This document shows positions 15,780 through 22,086 of a DNA stretch of 22,086 nt, in pieces. The notes under the pieces were generated by a model. It was given only the letters and a program-made list of their open reading frames with translations. It ran no database searches and had not been told where the DNA came from. The DNA lies in NCBI GenBank assembly GCA_964442285.1, contig CAYTZH010000059.1, forward strand, positions 1-22,086. Reading direction: 5' to 3'. Source of the stretch: CAYTZH01 sp964442285 (GTDB lineage Bacteria; Myxococcota_A; UBA9160; JAFDET01). The number at the start of each line of letters is the position of its first letter. Position 1 is the stretch's first letter. Both the position numbers and the translations under genes were made by a program.

Positions 15780-16825
15780 CAGGGAGCGGCCTCGGCGGCG
15801 GGCTCCGCCGGGCGCGTCCGCGTGCGCTCGCCCAGGGAGAGACCCACCGACAGCAGCACCACCGCGCCCACGGCGATCTCGGTGGCCACCGACGGGACCC
15901 CCGCCTGGCGCTGCATGGCGCCGGCGCCCGCCTCGAGGGCGCCGAAGAAGAGCGCGGAGGGCACCACGCCGAGCGGATGCAGCCGCGCGAGCAGGGCCAC
16001 CGCAATGGCCGTGTAGCCGTGTCCCGGGGAGAGGCCCTCGTAGAGACGCCCGGTCACGCCCGCCACCTCGAACGCCCCCGCCCAGCCGGCGAGGCCCCCC
16101 GCCAGCGCCAGGGTCAGGCTCCCGTAGCGCTGGGGAGAGATCCCGGCGAAGCGGGCGGCGCGCGGCGAGAGCCCGACGGCCCGCAGTCGGAAGCCCAGGG
16201 GCGAGTGGAACAGGAGCGCGTGCACCGCCAACGCCAGCACGAGTGCCACCGCGATCCCGGCGTGCAGCCGGCCCCACGCCGGCAGCCGGGCGGCCGCGAC
16301 CAGGGCATCGCTCTGGGGATAGGCGCCGGCCGACTCCTGCAGGGGGCCCTGCACGGCGAGGGCCACGAGCTGGATCGCCACGAAGTTGAGCAGCAGGGTC
16401 GAGATCACCTCGTTGACGCCGCGTCCGGCGCGGAGCGCGCCGGCCAGCCCGCCGAACGCGGCCCCGCCCAGGAACCCGCCGAGCACCACCGCGGGCAGGG
16501 CGACGAACGCCGGGGCCTCGGCGAAGACCCGGGTGGCCAGCCCCGTGGCGAGCAGGGCACCGGCGTAGAGCTGTCCCTCCGCGCCGATGTTCCAGACCCC
16601 GCAGCGGAAGGACAGGGCCACCGCCAGGCCCGTCAGGAGCAGCGGTCCCGTCTTCAGCAGGGTCGCGACCCAGGCCGCGCCGCTGCCGACGGAGCCGGTC
16701 GCCAGGGCGGCGAGCGCCGGGGCCGGCGCGTAGCCGAAGGCGGCGAGCACCGCCGCCACGCAGCCCAGGCCCAGGAGCGCGGTGGCGACGGGCAGGGCCG
16801 TCGTCCGGAGCAGCTGCCCGATCAC
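15779..16825 (-). CDS. ABC importer permease, BMP/nucleoside type (first permease)
   Basis: A 348-residue inner-membrane permease of the same family as its neighbour but longer, as usual for the YufP-like subunit. Visible family segments are TGLAVALSFRCGVWNIGAEG (about 66-85), GVNEVISTLLLNFVAIQLV, the cytoplasmic FHSPLGFRLRAVGLSPRAARFAGIS, and SPGHGYTAIAVALLARLHPLG. The GTG at 16825 overlaps the ATPase stop as GTGA. Expected complex: one copy of each permease, the two-domain ATPase and the lipoprotein. The substrate is inferred from the family, not from the sequence itself. Confidence 0.93.
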   Translation of the reverse strand: MIGQLLRTTALPVATALLGLGCVAAVLAAFGYAPAPALAALATGSVGSGAAWVATLLKTGPLLLTGLAVALSFRCGVWNIGAEGQLYAGALLATGLATRVFAEAPAFVALPAVVLGGFLGGAAFGGLAGALRAGRGVNEVISTLLLNFVAIQLVALAVQGPLQESAGAYPQSDALVAAARLPAWGRLHAGIAVALVLALAVHALLFHSPLGFRLRAVGLSPRAARFAGISPQRYGSLTLALAGGLAGWAGAFEVAGVTGRLYEGLSPGHGYTAIAVALLARLHPLGVVPSALFFGALEAGAGAMQRQAGVPSVATEIAVGAVVLLSVGLSLGERTRTRPAEPAAEAAP

Positions 16826-18351
16826 GCCGCGCGCGGGGACGCCCGGCCGAGCAGGATCGCCCCGATGGCGGCGCGGTCGGCGCCGTCCGGGATCGGCACC
16901 ACCCGGCCCGAGACCAGGGCCCGACGCCGATCCGCCAGGGCCAGGACCTCGTCGAGGTCGGTGGAGACCAGCAGGACCGCGGCGCCGGCCTCGCGGAGCG
17001 CCAGGAGCTTCTCGTGGACGAAGCGGGCCGAGCCCACGTCGAGGCCGCGGGTCGGGTTCACCGCCACCACCGCGTGGGGCGTACCCTCGAGCTCGCGGGC
17101 CACGGCCACCTTCTGGGCATTGCCCCCGGAGAGGGTCGCGATGTCGGCGTCCGGGTCCGGCGGCCGGATGTCGTAGGCGGCGGCCGCGGCGCGGGCGGCC
17201 GCGCGCGCCGCCCCGCGCAGGAAGCGACCCGCCCGGAAGTAGCGCACGTCGGTGTAGGAGCCCTTCAGGACCAGGTTCTCGGCCACGCTCATGCCCGCCA
17301 CCAGCCCGCCCGCCTCCCGTTCGCCCGAGAGATGGGCCACGCCCGCCTCGTGCAGGGCGCGGGCGTGGGGACGCACCGGGCGGCCGTCCACCTCGACGCC
17401 CCCGGTGCTCGGCGAACGCACGCCGACGAGCACCTCCTCGAGCTCCCGCTGCCCGTTGCCGTCGATCCCGGCCAGCCCGAGGATCTCGCCCGCGCCCACG
17501 TCCAGGTCCACGCCCTTCAGGCGACTGGCCTCGCGCACGCCGTCGGCCTGGAGGCCCCGGATCGCGAGCCGCGGCGGGCCGCCGCGGGCCGCGGGAGCCG
17601 GCGCGGGACGCGCCAGCGGCGGCAGGTCCCGGCCCAGCATGAGACGTCCGAGCTCGCTCGCGTCGAGATCGCCCGCCGCGCGGGTGGCCACGTTGCGGCC
17701 CCGTCGGAGCACGGTCACGCGATCCGCCAGATCCTCGATCTCCGCCAGCTTGTGGGAGATGAACACCACCGCGCGACCGGAGTCCGCCAGCGCCCGCAGG
17801 GCCGGAAACAGGGCCCGGGTCTCGGCCTCGGTGAGGGCGGCCGTGGGCTCGTCCAGCACCAGCAGGCGCGCGCCCCGGGCCAGGGCGCGCAGGATCTCCA
17901 CACGCTGGCGCTGACCGGCCGAGAGCGACTCCACGGGCGGGTCCAGGGGAACGTCGAGCCCGTAGTCCGCCGCCAGCGCCGCCACCCGCGCCCGGGCGCG
18001 CCGCGGCTGGAACGCGAATCCCAGCACGTCGCCGCCGAAGGAGAGGTTCTCCACCGCGTTCATGGCCGGCACCAGGGCCGAGTGCTGGTGGACCATGCCG
18101 ATGCCGGCCCGCAGGGCCCGCGCCGGCGACCACTGCGCCGGCTCCACGGGGCGACCCTCGATCTCCAGCCGTCCCGCGTCGGGTCGCACGAGGCCGGTGA
18201 GCACATTCATCAGGGTGGACTTGCCCGCGCCGTTCTCGCCGAGCAGGGCGTGGATCTCACCGGCCTCGAGGGCCAGGTCGACCCCGTCGAGGGCGGGCGG
18301 ACCCGGCCCGAAGCGCACCACCACCCCGCGAAGGTGGGCGGCCGTGCTCAG
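16822..18351 (-). CDS. ABC importer ATPase with two nucleotide-binding domains, BMP/nucleoside type (CTG start)
   Basis: A 509-residue double ATPase energising the importer. Domain 1 has Walker A GENGAGKST (38-46), signature LSAGQRQRVEI and Walker B LLVLDEPTA. Domain 2 has the degenerate P-loop GLAGIDGNGQRE, signature LSGGNAQKVAVAREL and AVNPTRGLDVGS. This asymmetry is normal for RbsA/YufO-type proteins. The first ATG/GTG/TTG in frame near the BMP stop is a GTG at 18324, inside the first beta strand, which would remove the start of the fold. A CTG at 18351 gives the expected N-terminus (LSTAAHLRGVVVRFG). It overlaps the BMP stop as CTGA and has GAGGT five to six bases upstream. The CTG start is therefore preferred. 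Other junctions in this operon use the same overlap style. Confidence 0.9.
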   Translation of the reverse strand: MSTAAHLRGVVVRFGPGPPALDGVDLALEAGEIHALLGENGAGKSTLMNVLTGLVRPDAGRLEIEGRPVEPAQWSPARALRAGIGMVHQHSALVPAMNAVENLSFGGDVLGFAFQPRRARARVAALAADYGLDVPLDPPVESLSAGQRQRVEILRALARGARLLVLDEPTAALTEAETRALFPALRALADSGRAVVFISHKLAEIEDLADRVTVLRRGRNVATRAAGDLDASELGRLMLGRDLPPLARPAPAPAARGGPPRLAIRGLQADGVREASRLKGVDLDVGAGEILGLAGIDGNGQRELEEVLVGVRSPSTGGVEVDGRPVRPHARALHEAGVAHLSGEREAGGLVAGMSVAENLVLKGSYTDVRYFRAGRFLRGAARAAARAAAAAYDIRPPDPDADIATLSGGNAQKVAVARELEGTPHAVVAVNPTRGLDVGSARFVHEKLLALREAGAAVLLVSTDLDEVLALADRRRALVSGRVVPIPDGADRAAIGAILLGRASPRAA

Positions 18352-19388
18352 AAGGCACCTCGCGGGACCGTGCGACGGCCCTCGCGGATCTCCGACCCGA
18401 CCCGGTCGAGCTCGGCGAGGACCGGAGCCGGCACCCGGTCCCGCAGCTTCGGGTTCAGCACGAGCGCCACGATGCCGTCCGCCATCCCGAGCCGTACGGG
18501 CTCGGCGCGGAAGCTGCCGTCGCGCACGCGGCGGGCCACCTCGAGGAAGGCCCGGGGAACGTCGAGGGTGGCCGACGCCAGCACCACGTCGGGTGCCATG
18601 CCGTTCTGATCGCGGTTGGTTCCGAAGGCGTACACGGGCGCGCCGCTGGCGGCGCGCTCCTGGGCGGCCTGGAAGACCCCGCGGCCGGCGTCGTTCGCCT
18701 GGTGGAGGAGCAGATCGGCCCCCTCCTCCATGAGCGCCAGGGCCGCCTCCCGCGCGTTCGCGACGTCGTCGAAGCTGCCGGTGTACACCTCTCGAACGCC
18801 GACGGCCGGGTCCGCCGCCTCCACGCCGCCCCGGAAGGCGAGGAAGGTGCTCTCGATGGACGGGATGCGGCGTCCCCCCACCAGCCCCACGACCTTGGAG
18901 CCGCTCATCCGCGCGGCGAGCCAGCCACAGAGATAGGTCGCCTGCTCCAGCTCGAAGACCATGGGCGCCACGTTGGCCCGCACGGTGTTGCCCGACGTGG
19001 TGATGAAGACCGTGTCGGGATGGTCCGCCGCGACCCGGGCGGCGGCCTCCTGATACTCGAAGCCGTGACCGAAGACCAGCTGGTAGCCGCGGGCGGCGTA
19101 GTCGCGGAAGCCCTCCTCGAACTCGGCGGGCGTGCGGGTCTCCACGTGGGAGATCTCGGCGCCGAGCTCGTCGCGGATCCGGCCCAGCCCCTCGTAGGCG
19201 CTGGCGTTCCAGCCCCCGTCGGCGATGGAGCCAGGGGTCAGGAGCGCCACCCGGAACGCGGGCCCGGTGGCGTCGGTGGGCGAGCCGTCGGAGCAGGCCG
19301 CGGCGAGCAGGGCGCCGGCGACGCCGGCCACCGCGAGACGGATCGCCTGGGCGGATCCCGGGGAGACCCTGGAAGTGCGGAGGCCCAC
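18348..19388 (-). CDS. BMP-family basic membrane lipoprotein, ABC importer substrate-binding protein
   Basis: A 346-residue periplasmic, lipid-anchored receptor of the BmpA/PnrA family. The signal peptide has a hydrophobic core at about 18-31 and ends LLAAAC with the lipidated cysteine at C32; the -3 residue is alanine, so the lipobox is imperfect. Family blocks are IADGGWNASAYEGL, YQLVFGHGFEYQEAA, VVGLVGGRRIPSIES, LLHQANDAGRGVFQAA and FGTNRDQNGMAPDVVLAS. Known members bind purine nucleosides; some bind other small molecules. The GTG at 19388 has no ribosome site, but a sigma70-like promoter ends eight bases upstream, suggesting a leaderless mRNA. It heads the four-gene importer operon. Confidence 0.93.
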   Translation of the reverse strand: MGLRTSRVSPGSAQAIRLAVAGVAGALLAAACSDGSPTDATGPAFRVALLTPGSIADGGWNASAYEGLGRIRDELGAEISHVETRTPAEFEEGFRDYAARGYQLVFGHGFEYQEAAARVAADHPDTVFITTSGNTVRANVAPMVFELEQATYLCGWLAARMSGSKVVGLVGGRRIPSIESTFLAFRGGVEAADPAVGVREVYTGSFDDVANAREAALALMEEGADLLLHQANDAGRGVFQAAQERAASGAPVYAFGTNRDQNGMAPDVVLASATLDVPRAFLEVARRVRDGSFRAEPVRLGMADGIVALVLNPKLRDRVPAPVLAELDRVGSEIREGRRTVPRGAF

Positions 19389-19396
19389 GGCCGCCG

Positions 19397-19425
19397 AGTA
19401 TGGGTGGCCCGCCGGGGAGCGTCAA
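19397..19425 (-). promoter_or_regulatory. Sigma70-like promoter of the BMP importer operon (predicts a leaderless transcript)
   Basis: On the minus strand TTGACG (19425-19420), a 17-base spacer, CATACT (19402-19397). The predicted start, 19388-19390, falls at or within two bases of the GTG start codon. It lies in the 54-base spacer after the transglutaminase-like gene. Confidence 0.55.
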
Positions 19426-19442
19426 CGGCGGGGACGGCGGCC

Positions 19443-20165
19443 CTAGGGCTGCGCTTCGTCGGCGCGGGCCAGCGCGGCGGGACGGGCCCCGGCCGGGCGG
19501 ACCGTGAACTCCTCGTCCTCGGAGAAGACCTTGAGCGGGATCCAGCCGGGGACGTCGGACATGCGGGGCATGCCGGGCACCATGGCGCCGGTGGGATCGA
19601 TCACCCAGGGATCGTTCCGGTCCTCGAACCAGAGCGTCACCATGTGGTGCTGGCCGTCGCTCGGACGGTAGACGATGGCGCGGTAGACCTCGTCCTCGCG
19701 GAAGCCGAGGTCGCGCAGGAAGTGGTAGACGAGCAGCTCGAGACCGTCGCAGTCGTCGCCGTTGTGGGCGAGGGTCTCCTCGAGGGTGGCCCAGTGGTCG
19801 ATGGCCCCGTCCTCCACGTAGTGGCGCCGGGCCTGTTTCTGGATCCAGCCCGCCACCTCCCGCGCCATCTCCCGCTTGCGCTCGCGCCGGAACTCGGCGT
19901 ACTTGCGACGCAGGTCCTTGCCGCGGGGTCCCTTCGTGGCCCCGCTGCCCTCGCCGGAGACGGACGCGGGACCGACGAGCTGATCCGTCTCGGGCAGCCT
20001 CCGCTCCCGGTGCTGCCAGCCGCTGATCTTCGGCGACCACGGATCGCGGTGGTCGGGCTGCTCGAAGTAGGCAAAGGCGTCGCTGCCGACGGTGGAGATC
20101 GGCGTCGTGCATCCGAGGATGCACCAGGCGCCGACGGCGATGCACAGGGGAGCGAGACGAGCCAT
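19443..20165 (-). CDS. Transglutaminase-like cysteine peptidase-fold lipoprotein
   Basis: A 240-residue exported protein with a short signal peptide ending ILGC (lipidated C19), so it is probably outer- or inner-membrane anchored. The C-terminal half has a transglutaminase-like catalytic triad: C139 in NGDDCDGLELLVYHFL, H174 in DGQHHMVTLWF and D190 in WVIDPTG. Between them, FREDEVYRAIVYR matches the strand that usually follows. Residues about 65-115 are highly charged and helical. The family includes LapG-like proteases and peptidoglycan or cyclic peptide hydrolases. LapG itself is not claimed, because its GDCED motif differs. ATG 20165 is directly preceded by GGGAGGAG with almost no spacing. 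It lies 151 bases after the small membrane protein and may share its operon. Confidence 0.8.
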   Translation of the reverse strand: MARLAPLCIAVGAWCILGCTTPISTVGSDAFAYFEQPDHRDPWSPKISGWQHRERRLPETDQLVGPASVSGEGSGATKGPRGKDLRRKYAEFRRERKREMAREVAGWIQKQARRHYVEDGAIDHWATLEETLAHNGDDCDGLELLVYHFLRDLGFREDEVYRAIVYRPSDGQHHMVTLWFEDRNDPWVIDPTGAMVPGMPRMSDVPGWIPLKVFSEDEEFTVRPAGARPAALARADEAQP

Positions 20166-20268
20166 CTCCTCCCGCTTCGGCCAGCGCGCCGACGAGTTTA
20201 GGAGCGGTTTGGGCCTCGCTGGCGGCGCTCAGGATTTCGCGATCGGCGACGGCGGGCTGGGGCGCAAG

Positions 20269-20301
20269 CTGCGCGCGAAGGCGCGCGAGGCGCGCGCGCA
20301 G
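20269..20301. repeat. GC-only inverted repeat downstream of the small membrane protein gene
   Basis: CTGCGCGCG and CGCGCGCAG form a perfect 9-bp stem around 15 bases of alternating G and C, starting 16 bases after the stop of the 48-residue gene (minus strand). There is no T tract. It may stall polymerase or act as an mRNA end, but simple GC composition could also produce it. The rest of the 20166-20316 spacer contains no recognisable gene. Confidence 0.35.
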
Positions 20302-20316
20302 TGGGCGCGCAGCGGA

Positions 20317-20463
20317 TCAGGCGGGGATGTCGCAGGCGTTGGCGAAGGCGAACAGGACGACGAAGAAGAGCGCCATGGCGGGGATGCCGCCGACCACGTA
20401 GAGCACCGACACGCCGTCGAGCACGCCGCGCTCTTCTTCCTGGTTCTGGTCCGGGTCGCTCAT
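20317..20463 (-). CDS. 48-residue single-span membrane protein, unknown function
   Basis: I do not recognise the family. The product is 48 residues: an acidic N-terminus (MSDPDQNQEEERGVLDGV), then one hydrophobic span of about 25 residues (about 18-42) ending AFANACDIPA. The topology is probably N-in. The ATG at 20463 has GGAGG five bases upstream, a clear ribosome site. It starts 37 bases after the coiled-coil gene stop. The order (exported coiled-coil protein, small span, transglutaminase-like lipoprotein) suggests an envelope-associated operon. A single cysteine sits near the outer end of the span. Gene reality is supported by ribosome site, spacing and amphipathic composition rather than homology. 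Confidence 0.65.
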   Translation of the reverse strand: MSDPDQNQEEERGVLDGVSVLYVVGGIPAMALFFVVLFAFANACDIPA

Positions 20464-20500
20464 TTCGCCTCCGTGTTTCCTTCTGGAACGCGGGCGCAGG

Positions 20501-21028
20501 CTAGCGGCTGGTCGGAGCGCCGTCGACTCGGTCTCGCCAGTCGGCGGGCACCCCGGCCAGGCTGGCCTCCACGTGGAGCTCCCTCAGGCGCTGCTCGGCG
20601 GCGCTGACGTCCTCGCGAAGGCGCTTGACCTCCTGGCGCAGCTGGAACTGGCCGGGATTGTTGGTCTCCACGTCCACGTTCCCGACCCCCGGGGGAGCGA
20701 TGCTCCAGTTGGAGCTGCCCTGCGCGGCCCGGGCCAGCTTCTGCTGGGCGCGCGCCAGGGCCTGGCGGGACTCCACCACCTCCTGCCGGGCCCCCTCGAA
20801 CCGGCTCCTCCACTCCTGCCGGGTGGCCCCGCCCTTCCGCTCGACCCCGCCGTACTCGAGGGAGTCGGGCAGGACCAGCAGCTGCTCGAGCTCCACCTCG
20901 GGCGAGGCGGCGGGGTCGGCCGCCCCTTCCTCCGCCTCCGCCCCCACGGGCAGCATGAGGACCAGGCCGAGCAGGGGGCCGATCGGGAGCCGCATCGGGC
21001 GTCGGTGACGTTGGGGCCTTCGGGGCAT
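20501..21028 (-). CDS. Exported coiled-coil protein, unknown function
   Basis: No known family recognised. From ATG 21028 the product is 175 residues: a strongly basic start (MPRRPQRHRRPMR), a hydrophobic signal core (LPIGPLLGLVLMLPVGAEA), an acidic linker, then two helical charged stretches (about 65-100 and 130-160, QLRQEVKRLREDVSAAEQRLREL) typical of coiled coil. They are separated by a glycine/asparagine-rich patch (SSNWSIAPPGVGNVDVETNN). ATG 20995 is an alternative start that keeps the signal peptide. Neither has a clear ribosome site. A TATAGT element on the minus strand (21073-21068) could be a -10, but it lacks a -35. It is divergent from pilT and upstream of the 48-residue membrane protein. 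A periplasmic structural or adaptor role is possible. Confidence 0.6.
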   Translation of the reverse strand: MPRRPQRHRRPMRLPIGPLLGLVLMLPVGAEAEEGAADPAASPEVELEQLLVLPDSLEYGGVERKGGATRQEWRSRFEGARQEVVESRQALARAQQKLARAAQGSSNWSIAPPGVGNVDVETNNPGQFQLRQEVKRLREDVSAAEQRLRELHVEASLAGVPADWRDRVDGAPTSR

Positions 21029-21111
21029 GGAATCGCTGACTTCGGACCCGGAGAGGGCCCCCTCAGGACTATAGCCGAGGGCCCGGGGTGGCCCGAGGCC
21101 CGCAAAGCGGG

Positions 21112-21138
21112 TCAAGGCCCCCGCCGAAACGCCGATAC
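21112..21138 (+). promoter_or_regulatory. Sigma28-like promoter upstream of pilT
   Basis: TCAAGGCC, 11 bases, GCCGATAC. Compared with TAAAGTTT-N11-GCCGATAA it keeps four of five TAAAG bases, exact spacing and seven of eight -10 bases. The expected start is near 21145, about 47 bases before the pilT ATG. It is weaker than the site before the histidine kinase. Confidence 0.45.
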
Positions 21139-21152
21139 GCAGCGGGTGGTAC

Positions 21153-21184
21153 GGGTCCGAGGGCGGACCCTGCCCGGGAGGGCA
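21153..21184 (+). promoter_or_regulatory. Two abutting hairpins in the pilT leader, the second enclosing the ribosome site
   Basis: GGGTCC (21153-21158) pairs with GGACCC (21165-21170). Directly after, TGCCC (21171-21175) pairs with GGGCA (21180-21184) around GGGA. The ribosome site GGGAGGG occupies the loop and 3' arm of the second hairpin, about nine bases before the ATG, so its access could be controlled. Confidence 0.45.
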
Positions 21185-21191
21185 CGCCGCG

Positions 21192-22086
21192 ATGGATCGC
21201 GAGAAGCTCTATCGCCTGCTGCGCCTGGGGATCGAGAAGGGCGCATCCGACATCCACTTCCAGGTGGGGTACCTGCCGCTCTACCGGTTCCACGGGGACC
21301 TGGTCGAGCTCCGCTACAAGGTCCTCACCCCGAAGGACACCGAGACCATCGCGCGCCTGCTCTTCGAGGGCGAGGAGGACGACTCCCTCGAGTTCAACGA
21401 GCGCGACCTGGCCTTCGAGCTGCCCGGCGAGGGCCGCTTCCGGGTCAACATCTCCCGCCAGCGGCGCTTCTTCAACATCGTGCTGCGGGTGATCCCGCTC
21501 CAGATCCGCAGCTTCGAAGACCTCAACCTGCCCGGCGCGCTGCGCGACATCGCCAACCTGCGACGCGGCTACGTGCTGGTCACGGGGGCCACGGGCATGG
21601 GCAAGTCCACCACCCTGGCCACCACGATCGACACGGTCAACAAGACCCGCAAGGCCAAGATCATCACGGTCGAGGACCCGATCGAGTTCGTGTTCACCCA
21701 CGACAAGAGCATCATCACCCAGCGCGAGATCGGTACCGACACGGCGAGCTTCCCCGACGCGCTCCGGGCAGCCCTGCGCCAGGACCCGGACGTGATCATG
21801 GTGGGCGAGATGCGGGACCTCCAGACCGTGGACACTTCCCTCAAGGCGGCGGAGACGGGCCACCTGGTGTTCTCGTCGATCCACACCAACGACGTGGCAT
21901 CGACGATCAACCGACTGGTCTCGTTCTTCCCGACCGAGGAGCACCAGCAGGTCCGCAACCGCCTCGCGGAGAACCTCAAGGCCGTGGTGTCCCTGCGGCT
22001 GCTGGTGAACAAGAAGCGCACGGACCGGGTGCCCGCGGTCGAGGTCATGCGCAGCACCCGGAGCATCCAGGAGTGCATCAAGGACC
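21192..22086 (+). CDS. pilT: PilT-family type IV pilus retraction ATPase (3' end outside the window)
   Basis: PilT hexamers power pilus retraction at the cytoplasmic face of the pilus machine. The visible 298 residues cover the PAS-like N-terminal domain (GASDIHFQVGYLPLYRFHG) and most of the RecA-like ATPase. Walker A is GATGMGKSTT (132-141), with methionine where serine is common. The Asp box is IITVEDPIEFV, Walker B is DPDVIMVGEMRD (E206) and the His box is FSSIHTND (H231). LRAALRQDPDVI and RLAENLKAVVS also match PilT. The C-terminal AIRNLIRE-type motif that separates PilT from PilU-like paralogues lies beyond the edge, so it could be a PilT paralogue. The ATG at 21192 has GGGAGGG nine bases upstream, held in a hairpin. 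Confidence 0.9.
   Translation, partial: MDREKLYRLLRLGIEKGASDIHFQVGYLPLYRFHGDLVELRYKVLTPKDTETIARLLFEGEEDDSLEFNERDLAFELPGEGRFRVNISRQRRFFNIVLRVIPLQIRSFEDLNLPGALRDIANLRRGYVLVTGATGMGKSTTLATTIDTVNKTRKAKIITVEDPIEFVFTHDKSIITQREIGTDTASFPDALRAALRQDPDVIMVGEMRDLQTVDTSLKAAETGHLVFSSIHTNDVASTINRLVSFFPTEEHQQVRNRLAENLKAVVSLRLLVNKKRTDRVPAVEVMRSTRSIQECIKD

Noticed and set aside
13507..16005. Long minus-strand open frame across glnE and the permeases
   Set aside because: It opposes the clear GlnE frame and conflicts with the permease frames; no domain is visible in it.
21068..21073. TATAGT (minus strand) as a promoter for the coiled-coil gene
   Set aside because: Five of six -10 bases match, but no -35-like hexamer lies 16-19 bases upstream and no extended -10 is present.
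20501..21115. TTG start at 21115 for the coiled-coil gene
   Set aside because: It would bury the signal peptide about 40 residues inside the product, has no ribosome site, and would extend into the divergent pilT promoter region.

Overview
The window is GC-rich by eye and densely coded, with frequent GTG starts, repeated 4-base stop/start overlaps and very short gaps. No stretch above about 165 bases lacks a gene. The content points to a flagellated, type IV pilus-bearing Gram-negative bacterium. It has lipoproteins, a sigma54-type flagellar activator and a PomAB-like stator. A deltaproteobacterial or related high-GC lineage (Myxococcota/Desulfobacterota-like) fits best, but this is inference and no taxonomic marker is present.

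Bases 1-8699 (minus strand) form a motility block. In transcription order it reads motA, motB, a CheW-like protein, a GAF/receptor-tip protein, a soluble histidine kinase, a sigma54-dependent response regulator, fliL, fliM, fliN, and fliO running in frame into what looks like the FliP signal peptide. It supplies the stator (MotAB), the C-ring switch (FliM, FliN), FliL and part of the export gate (FliO), with a FlrB/FlrC-like two-component system inside. An AT-rich island at about 5215-5325 splits the block. It carries a very good sigma28-type promoter match and a perfect inverted repeat just ahead of the kinase.

Bases 8808-14949 hold a DnaQ-fold exonuclease (minus). Divergent from it is a plus-strand pair: a secreted von Willebrand A protein and glnE, the glutamine synthetase adenylyltransferase, joined by an ATGA overlap. 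The 149-base divergent spacer contains two different perfect tandem duplications (19 and 22 bp) and a sigma70-like promoter for the exonuclease.

Bases 14937-19388 (minus) are a complete BMP-family ABC importer: lipoprotein, two-domain ATPase and two permeases, probably for nucleosides or related compounds. All four are linked by stop/start overlaps. The ATPase appears to start at CTG, and the lipoprotein mRNA looks leaderless.

Bases 19443-21028 (minus) hold three small envelope genes: a transglutaminase-like lipoprotein, a 48-residue single-span membrane protein and an exported coiled-coil protein. From 21192 the 5' part of a pilT-family retraction ATPase runs off the right edge. It is preceded by a second sigma28-like site and two stacked hairpins. 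The clearest novelty candidates are the regulatory island before the kinase, the GAF/receptor-tip plus double CheW-like pair, and the VWA protein with a degenerate protease-like domain.
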